Assembly: GCF_024347355.1 (NCBI RefSeq)
Contig: NZ_AP025465.1
Location: forward strand, 1,922,001 to 1,986,000
Direction: 5' to 3'
Length of the DNA stretch: 64,000 nucleotides
From: Vibrio chagasii
GTDB lineage: Bacteria > Pseudomonadota > Gammaproteobacteria > Enterobacterales > Vibrionaceae
Numbering within the stretch: position 1 is the first letter of the stretch; each line of letters begins with the position of its first letter. Shown here piece by piece: positions 8,259 through 17,695 of this stretch. The position numbers and the translations under genes were made by a program. The notes beneath the pieces were generated by a model that saw nothing but the letters and a program-made list of their open reading frames with translations, had not been told where the DNA came from and did not search any database.

Positions 8259-9151
8259 CAGTGACCTAGGTGCCTTTTTTCTTTGATTTCGTCAAATATA
8301 CCTATAGCTTTCAGATATAGCTCTTCTGGCTCGGGATTTTTATCAAAAGAGAAGTTTTTTACCGTTTCAGAAGTTTTTATGGTTACTACTTCATTATCTC
8401 TTTTTCCTCTTACTGTACCGTGCCCATACCCATCAGCAGCCATTAATATTGCAGCGTCACCAATTGGCAGAGGCTCTTCTGAAACATATTGTTCTTCTAC
8501 TGTTTGGTTTGCGGCTTTTTCGATATGGTAAGGAAGATCTGTGTTTAATGGCTGATTTTCTGGAGCATCTTCAACGACAGTCATACGATCTGTATTTCGC
8601 TTAATTAGGTAATCTTTTAGCTCAGCCCACAAACAACCAAACATAGGGTTTGGTGGAGAGATCTTAGCGTTAACATGGTATATACCGTCAAGAGAAGAGA
8701 CTTTTGCAGCAAATGAACGTAAATCTGATACTAACTCGATATCACAGTCTACAAAAAACCTTTGATATGTCTCTTCTATAATTGAACAAAAACGGTTCAC
8801 AAACGCTTTCTGTTCAATATGATTATATACGTTTAAAAAAGCTATACCTGAATGGGATGGAATGTAAACAAAAGGGCTAGATGCCACTTTGAGATTTGGC
8901 TCAATTTGTGTTTCTTCGGTTCGCTTATGAGTATCCACAACAGTAACTTCACCCAGCGGTTTATATTTGCTAAGTCGACCAAATATGTAATTTACACCAT
9001 CTAACTTAACTTCTTGCACATCGATAAATGTCCAAGATGAGCCTCGATGAGAGATTGAGACTGGTTCTTTTATTGCGTTCATTAACTTTTCTTGATCAAG
9101 AGTACCAAGCTTTAATACTCGACCTAAATAATACGTACCTGAGCTAGACAC
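8258..9151 (-). CDS. Unknown soluble protein, first gene of a two-gene operon
   Basis: A 297-residue protein with no signal or membrane segment and no motif I can name. The N-terminal 100 residues look beta-rich, the middle (about 110-180) is mixed alpha/beta with F-L-N-V-Y-N-H-I-E and I-S-P-P-N-P-M-F-G, and the C-terminal third is acidic, ending in a helical stretch. It overlaps by one base the start of the IS-split membrane-protein gene. A cytosolic protein coupled to a small multi-pass membrane protein, next to mobile elements and with a long AT-rich upstream region, recalls the layout of two-gene phage-defence modules. That is only an analogy. Confidence 0.65.
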   Translation of the reverse strand: MSSSGTYYLGRVLKLGTLDQEKLMNAIKEPVSISHRGSSWTFIDVQEVKLDGVNYIFGRLSKYKPLGEVTVVDTHKRTEETQIEPNLKVASSPFVYIPSHSGIAFLNVYNHIEQKAFVNRFCSIIEETYQRFFVDCDIELVSDLRSFAAKVSSLDGIYHVNAKISPPNPMFGCLWAELKDYLIKRNTDRMTVVEDAPENQPLNTDLPYHIEKAANQTVEEQYVSEEPLPIGDAAILMAADGYGHGTVRGKRDNEVVTIKTSETVKNFSFDKNPEPEELYLKAIGIFDEIKEKRHLGH

Positions 9152-9770
9152 TCATGACTCCTTAAAAAATTAATAACAGATACTAAACAAAAATTCTTTA
9201 TTTAAGTGGAAAGCTGTTCGTCTAGTTCCCTATGTAGCCTATCTTAAGCGACTCACTCCATTCATAACAATGACTTATCGTTCTTAGTTTGTGATTGAAC
9301 ATGAAAATGTAGATGTTTTCCTATCTAACGAGACTAAGTGTTAAAAAAGGTGAGTTCTGTGCTTAGTGGTATTGTTAAAACAAGTTTACTATTGATAATA
9401 AAGACAATACCCCCACTTCCAAAAACGCTCTTATTTACTTATTTGTAATTAAGATAAAATAAGAAAAATATCGAATTCAACTTAGAAATTTTCATTCTAT
9501 AAATTTAAACAAAGCGGTTTTTAATAACTCCCGCCCCTTCATACGTTTACGATAAATAATAAAATAGGATTTTATAAAAATAATTTGATCAATAAGAATT
9601 TTTGTAAACTTTGAATTACATACTCTAAAATTTAATCTCTAATAAAAACTTGTCATAAGCCGAAATGCTCTTCCAATCTTGATTCGCAACACATGGCATT
9701 AGCGTGTTGCATATAGACTTCCTATAAAGCCGTTGGGAAGAAGGAGTTTATATAAAATCAGGAACAAGAA
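9152..9770. other. AT-rich intergenic region with metalloprotease leader
   Basis: No gene seen. The stretch from about 9350 to 9660 is very AT-rich and lies between divergently transcribed genes. Close to the protease start there is a stem-loop with arms GCAACAC/GTGTTGC (9686-9692, 9704-9710). A second small inverted repeat (CTTCC...GGAAG) comes just before the start region. The promoter and quorum-sensing control sites usual for such proteases would lie here, but I can name no specific box. Confidence 0.5.
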
Positions 9771-11594
9771 ATGAACCAACAACATCAACTAAGCTGGAAA
9801 ATAGCAGCTATTCTAGGTACATCTTTTGGCTTTAATGCACACGCTGCTGAAATGGTCACCATCGAGAACGATAGCCTACTCCAACAAAGCCTCATTGCTC
9901 AATCAAAGAGCATTGCACCGCTAGAGCTAGGTTTTTCTGAAGTTAAACGGGTGGTACTGCCCAATGGAAAAACCAAAGTACGCTACCAACAAACCCACTT
10001 TGGTCTACCCGTCTTTAATACCTCCGTTGTCGCCACCCTATCCAAAAACCAACCCTCACAAGTATTTGGTTCAATGGCGCAAGGGATCAGCGATGATCTA
10101 TCACACATCGCGCCTAAATTGAATCAAGAGCAAGCCATCGAAGCTGCATTGTCCTCCCACCGCTCGTTTACCGTCGGCAAAAAGTCGATTGAAAACAAAA
10201 ATGCGAAGTTAGTTGTCAGGCTCGATGAGAACCAAACCGCACAGATGGTGTATTTGGTCGATTTTTTTGTCGCGTCCAATTACCCAGAACGTCCTTTCTT
10301 CTTTATTGATGCCATGACGGGGGAAGTCCTTCAAAAATGGAACGGATTAAATCACGCCAAAGCCTTGGGAACTGGACCTGGTGGTAATACCAAAACCAAT
10401 CGATATGAATATGGTACTGACTTTCCAGGATTCTCGATTGATAAAGCCGGGACCACATGTACGTTAGAGAACGACGCAGTGAAAACGGTCGACTTGAATA
10501 ACAGAACTTCTGGTAGTTCAGCTTACAGTTACAACTGTAGCGATGACACCAACTACACAGATCGTAAATACGTGAATGGCGCCTACTCTCCCCTTAACGA
10601 TGCGCATTATTTCGGCAACGTCGTCTTTGATATGTACAAAGAGTGGATGAACACATCACCTTTATCGTTCCAACTCACTATGCGTGTTCACTACAGTACC
10701 GATTATGAGAATGCCTTCTGGAATGGTTCATCCATGACTTTTGGTGACGGCAAAAATACCTTCTACCCATTAGTCGATATCAACGTCAGTGCGCATGAGG
10801 TGAGCCACGGTTTCACCGAACAAAACTCCGGGTTGGTCTACAGAAACATGTCAGGCGGTATAAACGAGGCCTTCTCCGACATCGCAGGCGAAGCGGCTGA
10901 ATACTATCTGCGTGGAAATGTGGACTGGATTGTCGGTAGCGATATCTTCAAATCGGAAGGTGGCTTGCGTTACTTTGATCAACCATCAAAAGATGGTCGT
11001 TCAATCGATCACGCCTCTGATTACTACGATGGTTTGAATGTTCACTTGTCGAGCGGTGTTTATAACCGAGCATTTTACCTTTTAGCTAACAAATCAGGCT
11101 GGGACGTACGCAAAGGCTTTGAAATCTTTACCGTCGCCAACCAACTGTATTGGACAGCCAACAGTACCTTTGATGCCGGTGCATGTGGCGTAGCCAAAGC
11201 GGCTGCAGATATGGGTTATACGGTTGCCGACGTGGAAGATGCGTTTAATAGTGTTGGCGTCAACGCAAGCTGCAGCCCTACCATTCCGGTTGACAATGTG
11301 CTCACCAAAGGGACGCCTATCGCGAACCTAAGTGGTAACAAATACTCTGAAAGTTTCTACACATTCTCCGTAGATTCTGCATCAAGCGTAACGGTGGCAA
11401 TGTCTGGCGGAACTGGCGATGCAGATCTGTATGTCAAAGCAGGCAGTAAACCAAGTACCTCAAGTTATGATTGCCGCCCTTATCGTACCGGTAATAACGA
11501 GCAATGCAGTGTTAACGCGCAGCCGGGCGTTACCTATCACGTGTTACTTCGTGGGTACACAAATTACTCTGGAGTGACTTTGCGCCTAGATTAA
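9771..11594 (+). CDS. Vibriolysin-type secreted zinc metalloprotease (M4 family)
   Basis: A 607-residue extracellular protease of the HapA/VvpE/Vsm type that degrades host and environmental proteins after type II secretion. Domains in order: signal peptide (to about A-H-A, residue 25), an FTP/PepSY-type propeptide (about 30-195), the thermolysin-like catalytic domain, and a C-terminal PPC domain (about 510-607, with D-A-D-L-Y-V and C-R-P-Y motifs). The zinc motif H-E-V-S-H is at 342-346, the third ligand Glu at 366 in G-G-I-N-E-A-F, and a downstream V-H-L-S-S-G-V holds the transition-state His. All catalytic residues are present and length matches Vibrio relatives. AGGAAC precedes the ATG. 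A terminator follows, so it is monocistronic. Confidence 0.95.
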   Translation: MNQQHQLSWKIAAILGTSFGFNAHAAEMVTIENDSLLQQSLIAQSKSIAPLELGFSEVKRVVLPNGKTKVRYQQTHFGLPVFNTSVVATLSKNQPSQVFGSMAQGISDDLSHIAPKLNQEQAIEAALSSHRSFTVGKKSIENKNAKLVVRLDENQTAQMVYLVDFFVASNYPERPFFFIDAMTGEVLQKWNGLNHAKALGTGPGGNTKTNRYEYGTDFPGFSIDKAGTTCTLENDAVKTVDLNNRTSGSSAYSYNCSDDTNYTDRKYVNGAYSPLNDAHYFGNVVFDMYKEWMNTSPLSFQLTMRVHYSTDYENAFWNGSSMTFGDGKNTFYPLVDINVSAHEVSHGFTEQNSGLVYRNMSGGINEAFSDIAGEAAEYYLRGNVDWIVGSDIFKSEGGLRYFDQPSKDGRSIDHASDYYDGLNVHLSSGVYNRAFYLLANKSGWDVRKGFEIFTVANQLYWTANSTFDAGACGVAKAAADMGYTVADVEDAFNSVGVNASCSPTIPVDNVLTKGTPIANLSGNKYSESFYTFSVDSASSVTVAMSGGTGDADLYVKAGSKPSTSSYDCRPYRTGNNEQCSVNAQPGVTYHVLLRGYTNYSGVTLRLD

Positions 11595-11651
11595 GCCTAT
11601 GCACTTCGATTGCTGATACATAGTTAATTGCTTATAGGCTACTAATATAAC

Positions 11652-11692
11652 AACCTCTGCTTATGCTAAGCGTGAACAGAGGTTTTATTTTT
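11652..11692 (+). terminator. Intrinsic terminator of the metalloprotease gene
   Basis: AACCTCTG (11652-11659) pairs with CAGAGGTT (11677-11684), followed by a T-rich tail. Confidence 0.85.
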
Positions 11693-12130
11693 GGGTCATA
11701 CTCTTTTAGATTACATTGTTAACGTATTTCTTTCATAGCTAACAACACTATTGACAGAAGAGCCGTTTAAGTTCTTCAGAATACCTTCTGTATTTTGTAT
11801 ACAGGGAAGCGAGCACCTTCGATAAACCCTTTATGGAAACTACATGACAAATAACGGCTACTTTTAATTGTGCCGACTCGCCCTTAAGGATTAGCACCAT
11901 TGATCATATCATCCGCACAGTTTAAGCAAGCTGAGTTCGTGGAGTCTAGTATCGGTAGAGGTATTTTGAAAATCAGAACTTTATATTTTAGACAATAGCG
12001 TTTTAGCGCAAAGCACTAAAACGCACATTAGGATTGAATTATTTATTGAAGAAACCTAATAGCACATCCGCTGCCCGCGTTATTGCCATTGGTTTGTAGA
12101 AAATGTTGGCCGTCGTTTATGGCTTTGTGG
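11693..12130. other. Intergenic region, nothing recognised
   Basis: About 440 bp between the convergent protease and phaJ genes. I see no gene, tRNA or repeat, apart from a weak AAACGCTTTTAGCG-like palindromic stretch near 11997-12022. Confidence 0.4.
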
Positions 12131-12529
12131 TTAAACAGAGTACATCACTGTCGCTTCACCATCGACGGCGATTTCACCATTCGCGTTCAATACTTGAGTA
12201 GATATCACAGCGATAGGTTTGTCTTCACGCACTCTGATCACTTCCACCTTGGCTGTGACAGTTTCGCCAACAAATATAGGACGAAGAAACTTCAAGGATT
12301 GCCCCAAGTAAATGCTGCCTGCGCCCGGCACTTTAGAAGCCAACAAGCCAGAGATAAGGCTCGATGCCAACATACCATGCACGATTGGACGCTCAAATTG
12401 TGTGGTTTTAGCGAAATCTTCATCTAAATGGATTGGGTTGTAGTCTTCCGAGACGCTAGCAAACGCTTCTACGGTTTGCTTATCTAATTTCTTTTCTATT
12501 GTGGCAATTTGTCCGATTTCTGGATTCAT
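12131..12529 (-). CDS. phaJ: MaoC-like (R)-specific enoyl-CoA hydratase
   Basis: Likely hydrates trans-2-enoyl-CoA to (R)-3-hydroxyacyl-CoA, feeding beta-oxidation intermediates to the polymer synthase. The 132-residue hot-dog protein carries the hydratase-2 motif: D-Y-N-P-I-H-L-D (catalytic Asp and His, about residues 30-37), then A-K-T-T-Q-F and P-I-V-H-G-M-L. Length is typical of PhaJ. Its start overlaps the phaC stop (ATG at 12529), showing cotranslation with the synthase and supporting a role in polymer synthesis over a generic MaoC function. Confidence 0.85.
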   Translation of the reverse strand: MNPEIGQIATIEKKLDKQTVEAFASVSEDYNPIHLDEDFAKTTQFERPIVHGMLASSLISGLLASKVPGAGSIYLGQSLKFLRPIFVGETVTAKVEVIRVREDKPIAVISTQVLNANGEIAVDGEATVMYSV

Positions 12530-14286
12530 TATGCAGACTCCTTTTCCATGTCATTTTCTTGCACAATGACATCTTGAATGCGCTGCTTCACGTATTCACC
12601 TGGCGCATCCAGTTCACCTTCTAGCTCACGAGCTTCAATCATTTCGGAGAAGTTGCGCTCATCAACCCATTTTTGCCAATGTGACCACCACGAGCCATGG
12701 TGCTTGTCGGCGCTGGCAAGCCACTGAGATGGTGCTTGGTCGTTATCATCATTGGTCCAAAAACCATATTTATTGGAATCGGCATGGTTCATCGGCCCTG
12801 CAATATGACCACTCTCGGTAAGTACAAATTTATTGTCTCCACCTAGCAGTTTTGTGCCTTCAAAATTGCCGTCCCATAGCGCGATATGATCATCGATAGC
12901 AGAGAGGAAATAAGCCGGCGACTTTACTTTACCTAAATCAATCGCCACACCATCGATCACTAACTCACCTTTGGCGAGTCGATTCTCAAGATAGCACTGA
13001 CGTAGCAGCTGGTTATGGGTCGCAGCGGTCACGTTGGTGTTGTCACAGTTCCAATAAAGGAGGTCGAATGCCATTGGGCTCTCCCCTTTCAAATAATTGG
13101 AAATGTAGTAATTCCAATACAGGCTGTTTTCACGAAGTAAGCTGAATGACACGGCCATTTGGCGGCCATCCATATAACCACGTTGGTTGTTTTGCGCTTC
13201 AATGCTGCTAATGATCGGATCATTGATGAAGACCCCTAACTCACCTGGCTTTTGGAAGTCGAGGATCGTAGTCAGCAGAGTGACCGATTTGATTCTCTGC
13301 TTACGACGTTTGCCAGAAAGGTAAGCCATGGCTGCGACTAAGGTGGTGCCACCGATGCAGTAACCGATACCGGTAACTTCTCGCTCGCCTGTGACACTTT
13401 CAATGGCATCAAGTGCAGGTAGCACGCCTTGAGTCACGTAGTTGCCAAAATCGACGTCTCGCATTTGAGCATTAGGGTTCACCCAAGAGATCATGAATAC
13501 TGTGTGGCCTTGGCTGACCAACCACTTCACATAAGAGGTCTCTGGATTGACATCCATAATGTAATATTTGTTGACGAACGGCGGTACGATCAGTGTCGGG
13601 CGTTTATAGACTTGTTCTGTGGTCGGCTTGTATTGAATCAGCTCGAACATCTCGTTTTGAAAGACGATTTTTCCGGGCGTTGAGGCAATATTCTCCCCCA
13701 GTTTGAACTGGTTTTTATCCGTCATTCGAATATTGAGCATGTCGGCACTTTGCTCTAAATCCTGACGGAATTGCTTCATCCCCTGGATCAGGTTTTCACC
13801 CTTACTCTCCATGGTCAGCTTGAGTATCTCTGGGTTAGTCGACACGAAGTTACTTGGCGACATGGCATTCAAATACTGCCGAGTGAAAAATGAAAGGCGA
13901 GCTTTGGTCTCGTCGTCCAGACCATCTGCGTTCTCAACTGATTGTTGAATATTGTCACAAGCAAGTTTGTAGCTCTCTTTGATGTAACGATACAGTGGCG
14001 TGTCATTCCATGAAGGGTCACGAAAACGACGATCCGTCTCTTTAGTTTGTTCTTGAGTGCCGAGGATACAATCGTTAAGTAGATTAACTTGCTGCGCCCA
14101 CCAATTCATCTGTTGCTCAACCATATTGGTTGGGTTCTGAGTCATTGAGCCCACCCACTTCGTAAAATCTTCCGATTGGGTTTTCATCAATGTCGATTGT
14201 GTTGGCTGCCCTAGATTGTCCATCCAGGCTTGTCCGTATTGGGACATGAGGTTCATCATACCTTCAAAGGGCGATTTATTTTCCAT
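12529..14286 (-). CDS. phaC: Class I polyhydroxyalkanoate synthase
   Basis: Polymerises (R)-3-hydroxyacyl-CoA into polyhydroxyalkanoate on the surface of cytoplasmic granules. The 585-residue protein has the N-terminal PhaC domain followed by an alpha/beta hydrolase core. The lipase-like box is G-Y-C-I-G-G (nucleophile Cys around residue 312), with the catalytic Asp in S-A-I-D-D-H-I and the His in S-G-H-I-A-G. The motif P-P-x-V-N-K-Y-Y-I-M-D of class I enzymes is present. It starts at ATG 14286 with AAGGATG upstream. It sits between phasin and hydratase genes in one operon; phaA and phaB, usual Vibrio partners, are missing from this cluster. Confidence 0.95.
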   Translation of the reverse strand: MENKSPFEGMMNLMSQYGQAWMDNLGQPTQSTLMKTQSEDFTKWVGSMTQNPTNMVEQQMNWWAQQVNLLNDCILGTQEQTKETDRRFRDPSWNDTPLYRYIKESYKLACDNIQQSVENADGLDDETKARLSFFTRQYLNAMSPSNFVSTNPEILKLTMESKGENLIQGMKQFRQDLEQSADMLNIRMTDKNQFKLGENIASTPGKIVFQNEMFELIQYKPTTEQVYKRPTLIVPPFVNKYYIMDVNPETSYVKWLVSQGHTVFMISWVNPNAQMRDVDFGNYVTQGVLPALDAIESVTGEREVTGIGYCIGGTTLVAAMAYLSGKRRKQRIKSVTLLTTILDFQKPGELGVFINDPIISSIEAQNNQRGYMDGRQMAVSFSLLRENSLYWNYYISNYLKGESPMAFDLLYWNCDNTNVTAATHNQLLRQCYLENRLAKGELVIDGVAIDLGKVKSPAYFLSAIDDHIALWDGNFEGTKLLGGDNKFVLTESGHIAGPMNHADSNKYGFWTNDDNDQAPSQWLASADKHHGSWWSHWQKWVDERNFSEMIEARELEGELDAPGEYVKQRIQDVIVQENDMEKESA

Positions 14287-14364
14287 TCTGACATCCTTGT
14301 TAGAAGTGATGCTGAGAGATGGCGGCTAGACGTTACGCTCCGCCATCAACCGACAAGCAATAAA

Positions 14365-14715
14365 CTAAGCACTTTTCGCAGTCTTTACCGCAGAAGCTGT
14401 AAGCTCGTCAGCGGCAGATTTAAAATCTTGACCAAGTTGAGTCAGCTTTTGGCTATCTTCCATGAGTTGTTGTGAGATCTTACTCGCCACTTCCATCTGT
14501 TTTGAACCATAAGCTGGAATATCTTGTGGCTGCTTTAACGAAGCTAAGCTCTGCAAAGACTCATTACCTAGCGCGCTATAAGCCTGAAGGCTATCAAGCT
14601 GAATCTTGGTCAGTGTCTCTATATTCTTAGTCACTAGTTGATTGAAGTTGTAGAACGGGTTAGTTACAGACTCTAGCTGCGATGTGAAAGCCTTAAATGT
14701 TTCCTGAGTAGACAT
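14365..14715 (-). CDS. phaP: Phasin family granule protein
   Basis: A 116-residue amphipathic, helical protein that coats polyhydroxyalkanoate granules and controls their number and size. The sequence shows the family pattern: an N-terminal F-x-x-P-F-Y-N-F-N-Q-L segment, then heptad-like helices rich in Ala, Leu, Gln and Ser, and a C-terminal Ala/Lys-rich tail. It is the first gene of the phaP-phaC-phaJ operon, 78 bp ahead of phaC, matching its need for high expression. The long upstream region carries an FNR-type box and a 12-bp palindrome. Confidence 0.85.
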   Translation of the reverse strand: MSTQETFKAFTSQLESVTNPFYNFNQLVTKNIETLTKIQLDSLQAYSALGNESLQSLASLKQPQDIPAYGSKQMEVASKISQQLMEDSQKLTQLGQDFKSAADELTASAVKTAKSA

Positions 14716-14785
14716 AATTTCATTCCTTGTACTGAGCAGATCGAAGAAGTAAATGTGCGCTTCCTATGCAAATTTGATTTAAATT

Positions 14786-14797
14786 TGTTGCGCAACA
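14786..14797. promoter_or_regulatory. 12-bp perfect palindrome upstream of phaP
   Basis: TGTTGCGCAACA is fully self-complementary and lies 71 bp before the phaP start. TGC...GCA-type palindromes are the kind of site bound by PhaR repressors, but no regulator gene is visible here. Confidence 0.4.
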
Positions 14798-14806
14798 GTT
14801 AACATA

Positions 14807-14820
14807 TTGATCAAGATCAA
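14807..14820. promoter_or_regulatory. FNR-type binding site upstream of phaP
   Basis: TTGATCAAGATCAA fits the FNR consensus TTGAT-N4-ATCAA at all ten defined positions. It lies about 92-105 bp before phaP, its only downstream gene on this side, so oxygen-responsive control of granule formation is plausible. Confidence 0.55.
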
Positions 14821-15179
14821 AGTAAAAGTCATCCCGTTAAATGCCCGATAAATCGCTCTATAAATTCATTAATTTAAACATTTGTTTGAATTTTCGGTTC
14901 AGATGCTCATCACCCTAAATAGGTAAGTGGGTTCAAAGCGAACTCAATATGAACTGCGTTTAATACAACCCGCTCGATTTAGGAGATGAATTGACAGAAA
15001 TGTGAGATTAGTCACTTTGTTGCGTAAGGTTGAATGAGGTTGTTCAGGATAGAACAACCCAAATAGGCTGCTAAACATGAACACTCAAGCTATAAGTTTG
15101 TAACCAGAGCGGGAGAGTTCATATTCAGAATAAAATGGGCTTTTTACCCAAGAAAGAGCGCAATGTTATCGACACAAAT
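14821..15179. other. Intergenic region between folM and phaP
   Basis: No gene seen. It must contain the folM transcription end and the phaP promoter. A short TTTGTTGCGTAA match to the end of the IS903-type elements occurs near 15018-15029 but has no partner, so I do not call an element. Confidence 0.4.
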
Positions 15180-15896
15180 TCACTTTAGATGCCTGCCGCC
15201 ATCAAGGTGCAATGTTCTTCCTGTCATGTAACGACTGGACAGTACATACTTGATGCCATCAACCACTTCCTCAAAACCCGCTTCTGCCGGAATCAAAGCT
15301 TTTTGCAGAGCTTTAGCCTTGTACGCCTCGTCATCATAATCATTGAATTTGATCATAGCTGGTGAGACAGTGTTTACTTTCACGTTGGGAGCCATCATCG
15401 CCGAGAACGAAAGCGTTAAGTTATTAAGCGCAGCTTTGCTTGCCGCGTAAGCGATATGTTTTTTACTGCCTTTTTCGGCAACATAGTCACTGATGTGGAT
15501 GATATCTGAGGTTTGATCGCCAGACATCAGCAGGTCTTTGAGCGACAGATTGATAAGGTATGGTACGCCGACGTGAACTGCCATCATCTGGTTCATAATT
15601 TCTGCAGCGTTCTCGCTCGGATCTTTCTTATTCTCCGGCTTCCAATCAGAGGCATTATGAACGATGGCTCGAAGTGCTCTGTACTCTTGCCCTACATAGT
15701 GCAGAAAGTCCTCTACGCTGCTTTGCTGGTAAAAATCGACGTACTGTAGATCAGCCCCCTTATCACGCAGCTGTTGCAACTGAGGATATTCTCTGCGAAA
15801 GGTACCAATCACTTGGTACCCATCAGCCAGAAGTTGCTGAGCGAGTGCGAACCCTAATCGCTTCCCTACTCCAGTTATCAGAATCGTCTCACTCAT
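15180..15896 (-). CDS. folM: Dihydromonapterin reductase (short-chain dehydrogenase)
   Basis: A 238-residue NADPH-dependent reductase that converts dihydromonapterin to tetrahydromonapterin. It has the Rossmann glycine pattern [10 protein letters not shown] (residues 7-16), H-N-A-S-D-W, and the catalytic Tyr/Lys in Y-A-A-S-K-A-A-L. It ends in [12 protein letters not shown], which is characteristic of FolM. The ATG at 15896 overlaps the folE stop by four bases. Together with folE and folX the whole tetrahydromonapterin route is encoded in one minus-strand operon, which usually serves phenylalanine hydroxylase; that enzyme is not in this window. Confidence 0.9.
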   Translation of the reverse strand: MSETILITGVGKRLGFALAQQLLADGYQVIGTFRREYPQLQQLRDKGADLQYVDFYQQSSVEDFLHYVGQEYRALRAIVHNASDWKPENKKDPSENAAEIMNQMMAVHVGVPYLINLSLKDLLMSGDQTSDIIHISDYVAEKGSKKHIAYAASKAALNNLTLSFSAMMAPNVKVNTVSPAMIKFNDYDDEAYKAKALQKALIPAEAGFEEVVDGIKYVLSSRYMTGRTLHLDGGRHLK

Positions 15897-16531
15897 CGTA
15901 AAAACTCAGCTCTAGTTTGAGGATTAGTTTTGAAAATGCCACCGAGCGCTGTTGTGGTCGTTTCAGAGTTGGCATCCATTACGCCTCGAGACTTCACGCA
16001 GTAATGCGTTGCTTTGATGGTCACCGCGACATTTTCTGTTTCAACGAGAGTCTGTATGGCAATCAAAACCTGCTGGGTTAAGCGCTCTTGGACTTGGGGG
16101 CGCTGCGCGAAGAATCGGACAATTCTGTTTATTTTTGACAGGCCAAGTATCTTAGATTCCGGAATGTAGGCCACTTGTGCCAAACCGTCGATAGTAATGA
16201 AGTGATGCTCACATGTGGAGGTTAAGTCGATGTCCGACACCTTAACCATCTCATCAACCGACATCTTGTTCTCTATCACGCTGATTTTTGGAAAGTTGTT
16301 GTAATCCAGTCCCGAAAAGATCTCATGCACGTACATCTTTGCGATGCGGTGAGGCGTTTCTGCAAGGCTGTCATCTGTCAGATCCAACCCCAACGTGCTG
16401 ACAACTTCCGTTAACAGTCCCTTGATACGATTGTATTTTTGGTCGCTGTTCATTTCACTCGCGGTCATCGGAGTTTCAAGCCCTCTCGCCAGTAGAGCTG
16501 TTCTTACTTGTTCTGCTTCTGTACTCAACAT
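15893..16531 (-). CDS. folE: GTP cyclohydrolase I
   Basis: Converts GTP to 7,8-dihydroneopterin triphosphate, the first step of pterin and folate synthesis. The 212-residue protein has the zinc and substrate motifs intact: T-S-T-C-E-H-H-F (zinc Cys and His, about residues 108-115), [20 protein letters not shown], and H-Y-C-V-K-S-R-G (second zinc Cys). Length and sequence follow the E. coli enzyme closely. It is the second enzyme gene of the operon after folX (11-bp gap) and overlaps folM by four bases. Confidence 0.96.
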   Translation of the reverse strand: MLSTEAEQVRTALLARGLETPMTASEMNSDQKYNRIKGLLTEVVSTLGLDLTDDSLAETPHRIAKMYVHEIFSGLDYNNFPKISVIENKMSVDEMVKVSDIDLTSTCEHHFITIDGLAQVAYIPESKILGLSKINRIVRFFAQRPQVQERLTQQVLIAIQTLVETENVAVTIKATHYCVKSRGVMDANSETTTTALGGIFKTNPQTRAEFLR

Positions 16532-16542
16532 TGGAACGCTCC

Positions 16543-16920
16543 TTAGAAGTTATTATCTTGGTCTGCTTCATAGCTCAGCGTGAGCGAAACGGAGTCGGCA
16601 AAACGCAGCGCGTGGGGTTTATCAATTCTCACTTGAGCGTACCGAACCCATGAATGATCAATGCAGATTCCAAGTACATCGCTGGTTAACTTTTCTAGAA
16701 GCAGAAATCTTCCAGACTCGACATGATGAATGATCTTCTTGCAGATGTTTTTATAGTTGAGAGCATTGTCGACGTCATCAGAGAGGCAAAGGTTGTTCGC
16801 TGGATAATGAATCTCTGCGTTTATAACAATGTCTTGCTGCTTGGTTTTCTCTTCTTCGTTGAAGCCGATGAAGGTTCGTAGTCTGAGGTTTGTGATGGTA
16901 ATAATGGCGTTGTGGTTCAT
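16543..16920 (-). CDS. folX: Dihydroneopterin triphosphate 2'-epimerase
   Basis: Epimerises dihydroneopterin triphosphate to dihydromonapterin triphosphate. I choose the ATG at 16920 (125 residues). It aligns with the E. coli FolX start, and the alternative four codons upstream (16932) has its ribosome site too close. Diagnostic segments are [27 protein letters not shown], and [12 protein letters not shown]. These fit FolX better than the related aldolase FolB, which supports a tetrahydromonapterin role for the operon. It precedes folE by 11 bp and follows folK by about 110 bp. Confidence 0.88.
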   Translation of the reverse strand: MNHNAIITITNLRLRTFIGFNEEEKTKQQDIVINAEIHYPANNLCLSDDVDNALNYKNICKKIIHHVESGRFLLLEKLTSDVLGICIDHSWVRYAQVRIDKPHALRFADSVSLTLSYEADQDNNF

Positions 16921-17029
16921 AACAGTTTCCATTCCGTCGAAATTGATATCAGGTACGTGCTTGTTTTAAGAAAAGATCAAATAAAGCTCTGATAATAAGA
17001 GTCTGCGGTTTTTGTCAGCTCTGAAGGCA

Positions 17030-17527
17030 TTACGTGAGACTGAGCTCGAAAGGGATTGGGTCGGTTTTCTGACTCGACTGGTCAAAACTATTCCAAAGCT
17101 CTTGGAACGAGGTATTAAGAATTGGGTGATTGGCAGTCGCGGCAAGGTCGACTAACGGGCGAAGCACAAAAGCGTACTCGGTAATTTCACCTCTAGGTAA
17201 CTCCACCCCGTCGATAATGCCTACTTGATCACCGTACAGAAGGATATCGATATCCATGGTTCGCGCAGCATACTCTTTAGTCTCGCGTTGGCGGCCGTTA
17301 TCGGATTCGATTCGATGAAGAGTTTTAGATAATTCTGCGATAGGAAGGTCGCATTCAAACCCCACGACAAGATTGAGGAAGTTGTCTCCTTCAAAGCCGA
17401 CTGGCTCACAATCGTAAAACTGAGAAATTTGCAGTGGAGCGAAGCGATGGTTCAACGCTTTGAGAGATTCTGTGATGTGGTGTTCGCGATTAATGTTGCT
17501 TCCGATGCTGACATAGACGATGGCCAT
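17030..17527 (-). CDS. folK: 6-hydroxymethyl-7,8-dihydropterin pyrophosphokinase
   Basis: Transfers pyrophosphate from ATP to 6-hydroxymethyl-dihydropterin in folate synthesis. The 165-residue protein begins V-Y-V-S-I-G-S-N-I and contains the family signature R-T-M-D-I-D-I-L-L-Y-G (about residues 88-98), with the two magnesium-binding aspartates, and E-Y-A-F-V-L-R-P-L. It is the first gene of the pterin cluster here. A primary folK normally sits beside panB or pcnB on the large chromosome, so this may be a second copy. Confidence 0.93.
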   Translation of the reverse strand: MAIVYVSIGSNINREHHITESLKALNHRFAPLQISQFYDCEPVGFEGDNFLNLVVGFECDLPIAELSKTLHRIESDNGRQRETKEYAARTMDIDILLYGDQVGIIDGVELPRGEITEYAFVLRPLVDLAATANHPILNTSFQELWNSFDQSSQKTDPIPFELSLT

Positions 17528-17657
17528 AGTATTTCTTCCTTTTTAAGCAGCCTATACGTCCTACTCGCTATGAAGATCAGCTATATGTCCTTTAATGTCG
17601 GGTCGATACTGAAAAGGTTTTGTCGAAGATTTCCCTACATGCTTAACCGCGATAACA

Positions 17658-17681
17658 TCGTCGCCCCTTTGAAAGCGACGA
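17658..17681 (-). terminator. Stem-loop between the small gene and folK
   Basis: TCGTCGC (17658-17664) pairs with GCGACGA (17675-17681), directly after the stop of the 17696-17941 gene on the minus strand. There is no strong U-run. Confidence 0.45.
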
Positions 17682-17695
17682 CAAGTATTACTCAC

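Noticed and set aside
15013..15030. IS903-type end sequence between folM and phaP
   Set aside because: Only about 12 bases match (TTTGTTGCGTAA), with no opposite end, transposase or duplication nearby. Chance or a very old solo end.
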